Source: Herbidospora galbida
GTDB lineage: Bacteria > Actinomycetota > Actinomycetes > Streptosporangiales > Streptosporangiaceae
Reading direction: 5' to 3'
Length of the DNA: 64,000 nt
Assembly: GCF_005233835.1 (NCBI RefSeq)
Contig: NZ_SZQA01000034.1
Location: 35,266 to 99,265 of the forward strand
Positions 1 to 7,599 of this stretch are shown here, one piece after another (within the stretch, counting starts at the first letter, position 1; each line of letters opens with the position of its first letter). The notes below the pieces were generated by a model that saw nothing but the letters and a program-made list of their open reading frames with translations, ran no database searches and was not told where the DNA came from. The position numbers were made by a program, and so were the translations under genes.

Positions 1-2302
1 GGTTGAAGCCTTTGACCGTGGTGATCGGCATGGCGTGCAGGTAGAGCAGGTTTCTCATCAGAGCGGCCCGCGCCTCTTCGTCCGAAGGCTGCAGGGCATG
101 CGCCGTGGCCGTGAAACGCAGCGCCAGGCCACGGTCTCTGTCGCCCACTGCCAGCGCCTCGCCGAGCAGGCTGCGCGCACTGGCGGTCAGCGCCGCGTCG
201 TTGGCAGCTTGCAATTGGACCAGCCCGAAGCCGCCGGCCGCGGCCGTCGTCAGCAGCAGCACCCCGAGCACGGCCGCGAGAAGGTTGCGGCGTCGCAACC
301 TTCGGATGGTTGCGCGCTGTTGGGCGAGGTCGTGGTCGATGCTGGCGCCCAGGAACAGGCGGGCCAGCGGGTCCAGGGCCGCCGACGCCCCCGCCGTCTG
401 CCGGGCCAGGGCCAGGCGGGCACCCCGGTAGAGGCCGCCCGGGTCGCGGTTCTCGGCGTCCCAGTGGCGGGCCGCCTCGGTGAGCTGCTGTTCGACCAGG
501 AGGCTGGTGCGATCGGCGTCCAACCAGTCGCGCAGTTGCGGCCACGACCGGATCAGAATCTCGTGAGCGATCTCCACCCCGTCCCGGTCGGCGGTCACCA
601 GGCGGGCGGCGACGAAGCGGTCGAGAACGGCGCGTGTCGAATCGTCAAGGGCGGTGAGTGGCAGGCGGCGGCGGGTGTCGGGGGCGCCCTCGCCGAGGCG
701 GACCAGCCGGACGAGCAGGCGCCGGGCGATCGTGCGGTCGGTGAGGTCGAGGTCGTTCAGGGTCCGGTCGGCGGTCTGGGCGACCGCGTGGGCGACGCCG
801 CCCGCCGCGCGGTAGCCCGTCAGTGTCAGGGTGCCGTTCTCCCGGTCCTGCCAGGTCGCCAGGAGGGCGTGCGAGAGCAGGGGCAAGGCCACGCCGGTGC
901 TGAAGTCCTCGAGTAGCAGGTCGACGAGGCCTTCCTGCAGGTGGAGTCCGGCCAGGTGGGCGGGTTTCTCGATGGCGTCGCGGAGCTGGTTGGCCGTCAT
1001 CGGGCTGACCACGACCGGGCGCCGCAGCGCGGGGACCAGCTCGGGGTGGGCCGCGCAGTGACCGAAGAAGTCGGCCCGCACGCCGATCACGACGACCACG
1101 TTGGGTGTCCCCGCGAGGGCGCCGAGGTCGCAGATGAACTCCGCGCGTCGCGCTTCCACGTCGGTCACGAAGATCTGCTCGAACTGGTCGACGACGACCA
1201 CGACGGGTCGGCCTTCGGATGGGTGTACCGAAGACAGATCGAGGTCCCGGGCCGGGGAGAGCGTGACGACCTCGGCCAGGTGGCGCAGCGCCGGGACGAG
1301 ACCGGCGTGCAGGAGCGATGACTTGCCCACTCCCGACGGGCCGACGACGATCAGAGGCTCGGTTCCGGGCAGCGCCTCGGCCACGCGGTCGAGCAGGTCG
1401 TTGGTGAGGGACTCGCGGCCGAAGAAGACGTCGGCGTCACGTGGGCCGAACGGCGCCAAACCCCGGTAGGGGCTGAACATCCCGTCTGCAAGCTCGCTGC
1501 AACATCGGGAGGGATCCGACGCCGCGTCGGGGGAAAGGCTGGACGCCCCGCTCGAGAAGCTGCGACGGCGGGCGGGGTTCGGGGCGAAGGGGCGGCGGTC
1601 GGCGTAGTCAGTCGACAGCCGGCGCGGGGCGGTCGCGAGGCGCCCGCTCATCGAGCGGAACACGTCGTCCAGGGTGAAAACGTGAGGTGCGGCCGGGTCG
1701 CCTGTCGTGAGGACCTCGATGAGCGCGCCTGTGAATGTGGTGTACGGATCGCCCTCTCGTGCCCAGGCCGCCTGGTCGCGGTCGGCCGCCGCCAGCAGGA
1801 ACATGCCCTGGTCGGCCGTCTCGACGACGACGTCGGGCAAGCCACCGCCTGCTCGTCCGGACGAGCAGCAGTCGAGGACCACGACGCGCAGCGGCGCCGG
1901 GCATTCCGCCAGCGCCTCCCTGACGACTGAGAAAGGCAGCGCCTGGTGCGCGGCGATCCCGGCAGTCAGGTCACGGGTCGCGTTCGTGGCCAGGTAGAGC
2001 TCCCGGTCGGCGCCGACGAGGCCGTGCCCGACGAAGTAGAGGACGAACACGTCCCGGGCCGCCGCTGCGTTCCGGACGAGCACCTCGCCGAACACGCGCG
2101 GGTCGGCCGGGTCTGCGAGCACCTCAAGCCCGGCAGGATCGAGCCCGGCCCGCTCGACGAGACAGCGGCCCAGGTCGGCGACCGTGCGCGGCACCGCGGG
2201 GATGTCGGCTATCCGCGACCCGGCGGCGTGCGTGCCCGAACCGACGACGAGCACCCGCACGCCGGGTGCGGCCAGCAGTAGTCGGGGCTCGTTAGGCGCC
2301 AC
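1..2302 (-). CDS. Caspase-like peptidase fused to a STAND NTPase (3' end beyond window)
   Basis: The reading frame is open from a GTG at 2302 to the left edge, giving at least 767 residues. Residues 1-240 form a caspase-like (peptidase C14) domain: the histidine is in FVGHG (about residue 93) and the cysteine in DCCSSG (about 145-146). A second module starts at YRGLAPFGPRDADVFFGRE and matches the novel-STAND type 1 NTPase pattern, with Walker A GPSGVGKSSL (about 320-329) and Walker B VVVVVDQFEQIF (about 367). A single hydrophobic helix lies near 671-693 (LLAAVLGVLLLTTAAAAGFG). In such proteins WD40 repeats usually follow; here they would lie outside the window, so that part is inference. The start overlaps the stop of the upstream small gene. 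The architecture suggests a membrane-anchored, NTP-switched suicide protease used in phage or conflict defence. I see the domains; the role is inferred from family work. Confidence 0.9.
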   Translation of the reverse strand, partial: MAPNEPRLLLAAPGVRVLVVGSGTHAAGSRIADIPAVPRTVADLGRCLVERAGLDPAGLEVLADPADPRVFGEVLVRNAAAARDVFVLYFVGHGLVGADRELYLATNATRDLTAGIAAHQALPFSVVREALAECPAPLRVVVLDCCSSGRAGGGLPDVVVETADQGMFLLAAADRDQAAWAREGDPYTTFTGALIEVLTTGDPAAPHVFTLDDVFRSMSGRLATAPRRLSTDYADRRPFAPNPARRRSFSSGASSLSPDAASDPSRCCSELADGMFSPYRGLAPFGPRDADVFFGRESLTNDLLDRVAEALPGTEPLIVVGPSGVGKSSLLHAGLVPALRHLAEVVTLSPARDLDLSSVHPSEGRPVVVVVDQFEQIFVTDVEARRAEFICDLGALAGTPNVVVVIGVRADFFGHCAAHPELVPALRRPVVVSPMTANQLRDAIEKPAHLAGLHLQEGLVDLLLEDFSTGVALPLLSHALLATWQDRENGTLTLTGYRAAGGVAHAVAQTADRTLNDLDLTDRTIARRLLVRLVRLGEGAPDTRRRLPLTALDDSTRAVLDRFVAARLVTADRDGVEIAHEILIRSWPQLRDWLDADRTSLLVEQQLTEAARHWDAENRDPGGLYRGARLALARQTAGASAALDPLARLFLGASIDHDLAQQRATIRRLRRRNLLAAVLGVLLLTTAAAGGFGLVQLQAANDAALTASARSLLGEALAVGDRDRGLALRFTATAHALQPSDEEARAALMRNLLYLHAMPITTVKGFN

Positions 2303-2741
2303 CGGCGGTCTCGCCTCGCTCGATCGCAGGGGCGGCCGACTCTGGTATGGCATTCGTCGCGTCCGGCTCGCCTCGCTCGATCGTCGCCGCCACGCGTGCA
2401 GTCAGCTCTCGGAGCGCGGCCGGGTCGAGGTCTCGGACGCCCTTGGCGCTCATCTCGATCCGGGTCTCGGCGTCGCTTCTGGTGACGCTGATGGTCACCT
2501 CCCCGCGCCGGGTCCGGAGCCATGCGATGATCACCCCGGCCAGGGTGGCCGCCCCTCCCCCGGCGCCCAGCGTCATGTGGAGGCCGTCGATCACGGGGCC
2601 TAGCGCGCCCGGTTTCGGGTCCGATTCGACAATTCGCACATCGCCTCGGAAGTCCACACGCAACGTTAAATATAGTTCACGAAGGGCATCCGCCGTATTG
2701 CGGCCGTCGGCCCGGAGGAAAACCTCCATTGGAGACTCCAC
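2292..2741 (-). CDS. Small membrane protein resembling effector-associated constant component 1 (EACC1)
   Basis: 149 residues from a GTG at 2741; an ATG at 2729 is an alternative start beginning MEVFLRADGRN. The N-terminal half is a mixed alpha/beta segment. A glycine/alanine-rich hydrophobic stretch follows (LTLGAGGGAATLAGVIIAWL, about residues 77-97), then a charged strand-rich tail (VTISVTRSDAETRIEM). Its size, layout and position directly before a caspase-STAND gene fit the EACC1 component described for bacterial caspase/STAND conflict systems. That assignment is from memory of the family, not a search. Its TAA stop overlaps the GTG start of the caspase gene by 11 bases, so the two are probably translationally coupled and made together. 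It could be a membrane adaptor or sensor for the protease; nothing in the sequence shows catalytic activity. Confidence 0.7.
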   Translation of the reverse strand: MESPMEVFLRADGRNTADALRELYLTLRVDFRGDVRIVESDPKPGALGPVIDGLHMTLGAGGGAATLAGVIIAWLRTRRGEVTISVTRSDAETRIEMSAKGVRDLDPAALRELTARVAATIERGEPDATNAIPESAAPAIERGETAGGA

Positions 2742-2859
2742 TTCGAATGAGGGAAAGGCGGGCTAACCGAAAGTTCACCGCATCTCGGTCGCCCCGGAGG
2801 CAGAATTCATGATTTATCTCGAAATGTTAGGCGCCTGACACCGATCATGGTGAGTAGTC

Positions 2860-3045
2860 ATGACCGCAGCGCTGGAGCTGGACGCGCTCAGTAAACGGTG
2901 CAGTCCGAAGATTGCGGTCGACCATCTGACGCTTTCTGCACCACCCGGATCTCTTAGGGCCGTGCGGGGAAGACCACCTCGTGGTCAATGGCGGTCGGCC
3001 TGTTACGGGCTGACGGCGGCCACGCCCGCTTTTCGCGGACCCTGG
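2860..3045 (+). pseudogene. Decayed N-terminal scrap of an ABC transporter ATPase
   Basis: An ATG at 2860 opens a frame reading MTAALELDALSKRCSPK and then VDHLTLSAPPGS, the usual first strands of an ABC ATPase. After about 32 codons the match moves to another frame, where KTTSWSMAVGLLRADGGHA resembles the end of a Walker A loop and the following helix. The rest of the ATPase (signature motif, Walker B) is missing. This is a frameshifted, truncated remnant, not a functional gene. It lies at the left edge of the degenerate island between the caspase system and the tRNA fragment. Upstream, 2742-2859 holds only the presumed minus-strand promoter region of the EACC1-like gene. Confidence 0.55.
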
Positions 3046-3477
3046 CCGTGTGCGAGATCTTCGTCGAGGCCGTCTCGATGCGATGAAACCGTGACGCCCC
3101 AGCCAAGCACCACGTCCACCTCGCCGACTACCGGCTGGGCCTGCAGGACGGCGCGCTTCTGGCGATCGCCGAGGGAGTGTGGACTCTGCCACGCGGAGCG
3201 CGCCGACCTCACTGTTGCTAGCAACACTGTTGCTAGCAACCGCGGTGCCGCACACATGCTCAACGTCATCGCAAGGGGCAGAAGAAGCGGATGGTAGCCG
3301 CCATCTCACGCGCCACCAATCGGTTACCACCGCAGTGACGCCCTAGGCAGCGACTCCACTGACCAGCCCACCACATCCAATCCCAGCGACGAAAGCAATA
3401 TCAGGCAGGCCGGAGATGAACTCATCGGTCGGGGCCGCCTTCGCCGCCGCGAAGTCAGGATGGCTGAACGGCGCTCA
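3046..3477. other. Degenerate region without an intact gene
   Basis: No frame here shows consistent high-GC third positions. One short plus-strand stretch (about 3090-3210) reads like protein (HHVHLADYRLGLQDGALLAI and beyond) but is bounded by stops and has no recognisable family. The tandem palindromes at 3211-3240 are the only ordered element. I interpret the whole stretch as debris from mobile DNA. Confidence 0.5.
3211..3240. repeat. Two tandem 15-bp units, each holding the palindrome GTTGCTAGCAAC
   Basis: ACTGTTGCTAGCAAC occurs twice with no gap. Each copy contains a perfect 12-bp palindrome (3214-3225 and 3229-3240), placing the two dyad centres 15 bp apart. This spacing and symmetry look like a double operator for a dimeric repressor. 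No intact regulator or regulated gene sits next to it, so it is probably an orphaned operator left behind when the neighbouring genes decayed. Confidence 0.6.
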
Positions 3478-3645
3478 TTGACGAGATCCTCGCCGAGGCC
3501 GGCATCCAGACTGTGCTCACTGGTATCCGGATGCCGCGGATGAACGCGATCATGGAAAGGTGGGTGCGGTCCTACCGCCGCGAACTACTCGACCGCCGTC
3601 TGCTGTGGAACGAACGCCATCTCCATCACTCCCTGCGCGAGGTTG
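3478..3645 (+). pseudogene. Transposase remnant (DDE integrase-core fragment)
   Basis: The frame reads IDEILAEAGIQTVLTGIRMP, then MNAIMERWVRSYRRELLDR and LLWNERHLHHSLREV. This is the C-terminal part of an rve-type integrase core, as in IS3/IS481-like transposases, where the conserved segment is usually followed by a YNxHRPH motif. That motif, the N-terminal domain and the first two catalytic acidic residues are missing, so it is a scrap. It runs in frame into the start of the recombinase pseudogene, suggesting the insertion or deletion joined the two. Confidence 0.7.
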
Positions 3646-3707
3646 CTTGGGTGATTGATGCCGTCACGATCGCCGGATTTCTGTTTCTCCGTTTGAGGAG
3701 GAAGGCG

Positions 3708-4877
3708 ATGGCGATGGGTGAGAGTCATCCGGTGATCTACAAGCGGTGCGGTTGCACCGGGCGGAGCGGGTGTCCCCGGCTGGCCGAGGAGGGGCATGGC
3801 TCGTGGTACTTCGCCGTGCAGGTTCAGGGCCTGTCCGGGCAGCGGGAGCGCATGCGGCGGGGACATCGGGGCGGCATGCACCGTGGCGCAGTGGCTCCGG
3901 TACTGGCTGGCTACGGATCAGGGCATCCGGCCGAGGACACGTCAGGGGTACGCGGATCATGTCCGTTTGCACCTGCTCCCGGCGCTGGGGCGGATCAGGC
4001 TGGCGGAGCTGTCCTTCCGCGATGTGCGGCGGATGTTCATGGCGTTGGCCGGGCGCCGGAACCGGTATGGCAGACCGTTGGCGGCGGCGTCGCTGGAGCG
4101 GATCCGTGCCACGCTGCGGGCGGCGCTGAACGAGGCCGTCCGGGAAGGACTGATCGACACCAATCCAGCTCGTGGGCTGCGGCTGCCTGCCGCGCCTCGT
4201 CCGAGGGCGCAGGTGTGGACCGATCGGCGGGTGGCGGTGTGGAGGGCGACCGGTGAGAGGCCGACCGTGGCGGTCTGGACGGTGCCCCGGCTGGTGGACT
4301 TCTTGGACAGCGTCCGCGGCGACGCCTTGTTCCCGCTGTGGTGGCTGGCGGCGCTGCGTGGGCTTCGCCGGGGGGAACTCGCCGGCCTGCGCTGGGTCGA
4401 TCTCAGCCTGGAGACCGCCGAACTCGCCGTCGTCCGGCAACTGGTGCAGGTCGGTGGAAGGCTCGTGTCCTTCCCGCCGAAGAGCCAGGCCAGCAGGCGC
4501 ACGGTCGCGCTCGATCCGCAAACGGTCCGGCTACTGCGCCGCCACGAACGCGAGCAGCGAACGGAGGGAAGGTTCTGGGACGGGAGGGCGCAGGTCTTCA
4601 CTCGGATGGACGGCAGCCCGGTGGCGCCGACTACCTGACCTACCGGTTCCATAAGCTGGTTCGAGAGAGCGGGCTGCCACCGGTGCGGCTGCATGACCTG
4701 CGGCACGGCGCCGTGACGATGGCGCTGGCCGCGCACGTGGATCTGCCGGTGATCCAGGACCAGGTGGGGCACGCCAGCATCGTGCTGACCGCCGACACCT
4801 ACACCTCGGTGTTGCCGGAGCTGCAACATGAGGCCGCCAGGGCGACGGCGCGTCTGGTGATGTCGGCGGCCCGCTGA
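3708..4877 (+). pseudogene. Tyrosine recombinase (phage/ICE-type integrase), broken by two frameshifts
   Basis: An ATG at 3708 follows a strong GAGGAGGAAGG ribosome site and opens MAMGESHPVIYKRCG, the cysteine-rich N-terminus typical of actinomycete site-specific integrases. The frame shifts near 3850-3895, where part of the N-terminal region also seems deleted. The core-binding domain continues in the next frame (CTVAQWLRYWLATDQGIRPR) to a stop at 4638. The catalytic end is back in the first frame (LTYRFHKLVRESG, then LHDLRHGAVTMA and GHASIVLTADTYT, ending at 4877). The first catalytic arginine (GLRRGELAGLRW), the HxLR box, the GH and the tyrosine are all readable. Restoring one C near 4628 would give SPVAPDYLTY, so the second shift is a single-base loss. 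It probably once drove integration at the tRNA site represented by the fragment at 4991. Confidence 0.85.
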
Positions 4878-4990
4878 GCTGCCCGGAAGGTGCGGCGGGG
4901 GAGGTGCGGGTGGATGACCCAGGTATGACCCAGCCGTGTCCCAGGCCATGATCGGGGGATCTTGGATCTGAGAGGATGCGCAGGTCAGAG

Positions 4991-5020
4991 TGGTGGGGCG
5001 CCAGGGAATCGAACCCTGAA
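4991..5020 (-). other. 3' tRNA fragment, probable attachment-site relic
   Basis: On the minus strand this reads as a T-arm (CAGGG-TTCGATT-CCCTG) followed by a seven-base acceptor strand GCGCCCC, a discriminator A and CCA. No matching GGGGCGC 5' strand or D-arm is found where an intact tRNA would need them (about 5060), so it is not a full gene. Integrases of this type insert into tRNA 3' ends and duplicate them. Lying 110 bp downstream of the broken integrase, this is most simply an att site. Just before it (4912-4935) a short direct repeat ATGACCCAG is present. The tRNA identity cannot be told without the anticodon. Confidence 0.65.
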
Positions 5021-5085
5021 CCTACACCGCTGTGGCCAAGATTGTCGGTCGCGCGGAAAGAAGGCCCAGCCCCAGGGCGGGCGGG

Positions 5086-5526
5086 TCAGCCGTCGGCGGC
5101 CCAGCTCCACGTCTTCTTCAGCACCGCCGCGACCCGCGCGAAACGCATCGGGTCCAGCACCGCCCCCTCGCGCCGGATGTCGTCCTCGTCCATCTCGAAG
5201 ACGCGGTCGAGGCGGAGAAAGGACGGCCGCGGATCGCCGCCCCACACGCCCAGCGGCAGCCAGTCGGGAGAGTCGTCGCCCCTGCTGGAGAGCATCATGC
5301 CGAGCAGCCGGCGCCCGTGGCGGCCGACGACGAGAAGGGGGCGGTCCTTGCCCCGGGACGGGTCCTCCTCATAGGGGACCCACGTCCAGACGACCTCGCC
5401 CGGGTCGGCCATGCCGTCGAGGTCGGGCGAGTATTCCATGCGGGCCGCCCGGTCGATCCGGTGGACCTCGCGGACGGCGCCCCGCGACGGGCGCGGGTCA
5501 GCTCCATGATCACGCACGATAGGCAC
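5086..5526 (-). CDS. PemK/MazF-like protein
   Basis: 146 residues from a GTG at 5526, one base after the TAG of the upstream gene, which supports this start by coupling. Later ATGs at 5439 or 5412 are alternatives. The core GEVVWTWVPYEEDPSRGKDR, then PLLVVGRHGRRLLGMMLSS, matches the PemK/MazF family (endoribonuclease toxins of type II systems), in which a strand-loop-strand GKxRPxLVV element is typical. The N-terminal 40 residues are extra relative to classical MazF. No standard small antitoxin is next to it; the coupled upstream Zn-ribbon/winged-helix gene is the only candidate partner. Similar stand-alone actinomycete proteins are common and their toxicity is uncertain. Confidence 0.75.
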   Translation of the reverse strand: MPIVRDHGADPRPSRGAVREVHRIDRAARMEYSPDLDGMADPGEVVWTWVPYEEDPSRGKDRPLLVVGRHGRRLLGMMLSSRGDDSPDWLPLGVWGGDPRPSFLRLDRVFEMDEDDIRREGAVLDPMRFARVAAVLKKTWSWAADG

Positions 5527-5537
5527 CCTATCGTGCG
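5513..5537. promoter_or_regulatory. Perfect 10-bp hairpin spanning a gene junction
   Basis: CGCACGATAG and CTATCGTGCG pair perfectly around a five-base loop (5523-5527). The stem contains the stop of the upstream gene and the first codons of the MazF-like gene, and the loop contains its GTG. The structure could tune coupling between the two genes, act as a protein-binding site or be a weak terminator; it lacks a T-tract. Confidence 0.6.
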
Positions 5538-5998
5538 GTCTTCACCCAGTATGGGTTGTCATAGAGGACAGCTCCGGCATCGTCCACAAGCTGTTCGGGT
5601 GCGGAGATCAGGGCGACCTCGCCCTCCTGCTGGAGCTGCAGCAGGATGTCCCGCACCCTCGGGCCGACCGGCAAGCGGCCCGGTGGCAGGTTGAGGCGTT
5701 CGCGCACCAGGTCGGCGAGTTCGGACAGGCGGAACGGGCGGGTCGGCAGCAGGGCCAGGACCACCCGGACGGGGATGGCGGTCTCGGCTTCGGCGTGGGC
5801 CAGCTCCCACACGAGCTGCGGGCCCCGGCGGCCGGTTCCGGCGCAGGACAGGCAGCGTCGCCGCCAGCCGGGGTAGGGCTCCTCTTCGAGGGTGCCGAAG
5901 CAGGCCGTACAGAGATTGGCCTCGGAGGCGTGGAGTTCGGCCGACACCTGGTCGGGCAGGTCGGCCCCGCAACTGCACGCGTAGGGCGCGGTCGACAT
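5528..5998 (-). CDS. Conserved hypothetical protein, zinc-ribbon plus winged-helix-like
   Basis: 156 residues from the ATG at 5998; an ATG at 6025 in the same frame is also possible, and neither has a strong ribosome site. The N-terminus carries cysteine pairs (YACSCGADL, LCTACFG, RRCLSCAGTGRRG) that look like a zinc ribbon or two knuckles. The C-terminal half (FRLSELADLVRERLNLPPGR, then VRDILLQLQQEGEVALI) looks like a winged helix. No named family is recognised. It ends one base before the MazF-like gene, so the two are almost certainly co-translated. It might be an antitoxin/regulator or a nucleic-acid-binding partner; this is inference from the arrangement only. Confidence 0.65.
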   Translation of the reverse strand: MSTAPYACSCGADLPDQVSAELHASEANLCTACFGTLEEEPYPGWRRRCLSCAGTGRRGPQLVWELAHAEAETAIPVRVVLALLPTRPFRLSELADLVRERLNLPPGRLPVGPRVRDILLQLQQEGEVALISAPEQLVDDAGAVLYDNPYWVKTAR

Positions 5999-6106
5999 GA
6001 TGTGGCGGGATTTTTCCTGGTTCATCTCTTGGCACTGTAGCCACTCGTGCCGCGACACGGCGTCTCTCCGAGGAGCTGATCAAGGGGCTGTGACACCATT
6101 CCACGT

Positions 6107-7198
6107 ATGCGAAAAACCGGATGGCTTGTCGCGGGGGCACTGGCCGCTGGAGTCGCGTGGAAGCTGCGCGACGTCCCCGAGGCGATGGGCGCGACCCCCA
6201 CCGGCGTGCGCGCCGATCGGGTCCGCCGTTCCCCGCAGTTCCGCGGCACCGCGTTCGCCAACTCGGCGCCCGCCGTCGTCACCCCGCGCGAGGAGACCGC
6301 CAAGATCCTCCGCGACCTCCTGTTCGGCCGTGAGCAGCGCCGCCCGCGCGGCGTCATCCCCGTGTTCACGCCGGCGTCCGACCCGATCAGCGACCTCGAC
6401 ATCGTCTGGTACGGCCACGCGACCGTGCTGGCCGAGATCGAGGGCCGCCGGGTCCTGTTCGATCCCGTGTGGAGCGATCGATGCTCGCCGGTGCCGTTCG
6501 CCGGGCCCCGGCGCAACCACGAGCCGCCGCTGCCGCTCGACATGCTGCCCCGGCTCGACGCCATCGTGATCTCCCACGACCACTACGACCACCTCGACAT
6601 GCGGACCGTCCAGGCCCTCACCGGCTACCAGGACGCGCCCTTCGTCGTCCCCCTCGGCGTCGGCGCCCACCTGGAGCGGTGGGGCGTGCCCGAGTCGCGG
6701 ATCGTCGAGCTCGACTGGAACGAGAGCGTCACCGTCAGGGGCCTCACCCTCACGGTCACCGAGGCCCGCCACTTCTCCGGCCGCTCCTTCACCCGCAACA
6801 CCACCCTGTGGGGCTCGTGGGTGGTGGCCGGCGAACGCCGCAAGGTCTTCTACACCGGCGACTCCGGCTACTTCGAGGGGTACGCCGAGATCGGCCGCCG
6901 CCACGGCCCGTTCGACGTGGCGCTGGTGCAGATCGGGGCCTACAGCCCGAGCTGGCCCGACATCCACATGACGCCCGAGGAGGCGGTCCGGGCCCACCTC
7001 GACCTGAACGCCGGGCTGCTGGTGCCGGTCCACTGGTGCACCTTCACGCTGGCCTTCCACTCGTGGGCCGAGCCGGTCGACCGGTTGTGGCGGGAGGCGA
7101 AGGGCCGGGGCGTCCACCTGGCCGTGCCCAAGCCGGGCGAGCGGTTCGCGGTCGACGAGCCTCCGCTTGTGGACGGGTGGTGGCAGCAGATCGAATAG
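6107..7198 (+). CDS. MBL-fold metallo-hydrolase (NAPE-PLD-like)
   Basis: 363 residues. An N-terminal hydrophobic stretch (WLVAGALAAGVAWKL) suggests a membrane anchor or signal. The metal-binding HDHYDHLD is at about residues 157-164, with further ligands at VTEARHFSGRS, FYTGDSGYF and VPVHWCTF, in the order of the metallo-beta-lactamase superfamily. DIVWYGHATVLAEIEGRRVL and PVWSDRCSP are typical of the N-acyl-phosphatidylethanolamine phospholipase D-like branch, which in bacteria includes UlaG-like and lipid-cleaving enzymes. The exact substrate cannot be read from sequence. It is divergent from the zinc-ribbon gene and precedes lsr2 by about 40 bp, possibly sharing a transcript. Confidence 0.85.
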   Translation: MRKTGWLVAGALAAGVAWKLRDVPEAMGATPTGVRADRVRRSPQFRGTAFANSAPAVVTPREETAKILRDLLFGREQRRPRGVIPVFTPASDPISDLDIVWYGHATVLAEIEGRRVLFDPVWSDRCSPVPFAGPRRNHEPPLPLDMLPRLDAIVISHDHYDHLDMRTVQALTGYQDAPFVVPLGVGAHLERWGVPESRIVELDWNESVTVRGLTLTVTEARHFSGRSFTRNTTLWGSWVVAGERRKVFYTGDSGYFEGYAEIGRRHGPFDVALVQIGAYSPSWPDIHMTPEEAVRAHLDLNAGLLVPVHWCTFTLAFHSWAEPVDRLWREAKGRGVHLAVPKPGERFAVDEPPLVDGWWQQIE

Positions 7199-7238
7199 GC
7201 TGTCGGCTTCCGTAATCGAAGACCGGGGGAGTAGCCAC

Positions 7239-7595
7239 GTGGCCGAGAAGGTCGTCCTGATCGATGATCTCGACGCGTCCGAAGGGGAAGACGTCTCGCG
7301 GCGGGAGTTCCGCCTGCTCGACAAGCTGTTCGCGATCGACCTGTCGGAGGCCAACAACGAACGCCTCGCCGAGGCCGTCGGCCTGATCGAGCTGGCGATC
7401 GAGAAGGGGCGCGAGGTCAAGCAGGCGGGGCGGGGCCGCAAGCCGGCCGAGCCGAGCAAGCTCCAGGGCTTCACCAACACCGACGTCCGCGACTGGGCCA
7501 AGGCCCAGGGCATCGAGGTCCCGGCGCGCGGGAAACTGCCCGAAGACGTGATCGACGCCTTCGTGGCGGCGCAGCGGGAGCCCGTGGAATCCTGA
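7239..7595 (+). CDS. Lsr2-family nucleoid-associated protein
   Basis: 118 residues from a GTG at 7239, preceded by GGGGGAG. The N-terminal dimerisation region is recognisable (EKVVLIDDLDASEGEDV, then FAIDLSEANNERL), followed by a basic linker with RGRK. The C-terminal DNA-binding domain (VRDWAKAQGIEVPARGKLP, then VIDAFVAAQ) matches Lsr2, which bridges AT-rich DNA and silences acquired genes. It is divergent from the canonical sequence in the N-terminal half and may be a paralogue rather than the main Lsr2. Four bases separate it from the PHP gene, so they are probably co-transcribed. Confidence 0.9.
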   Translation: MAEKVVLIDDLDASEGEDVSRREFRLLDKLFAIDLSEANNERLAEAVGLIELAIEKGREVKQAGRGRKPAEPSKLQGFTNTDVRDWAKAQGIEVPARGKLPEDVIDAFVAAQREPVES

Positions 7596-7599
7596 TCGG

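Noticed and set aside
35..1469. Long plus-strand open frames opposite the caspase/STAND gene
   Set aside because: They are arginine/alanine-rich shadows with no domain, opposite a gene with clear motifs and consistent frame.
2742..3045. Functional ABC transporter ATPase gene
   Set aside because: Frameshifted after 32 codons, with no signature or Walker B.
3211..3240. CRISPR-like repeat
   Set aside because: Only two units with no spacer; palindromes indicate an operator.
4985..5066. Intact tRNA gene at the att-like site
   Set aside because: No 5' acceptor strand, D-arm or convincing anticodon stem is found.
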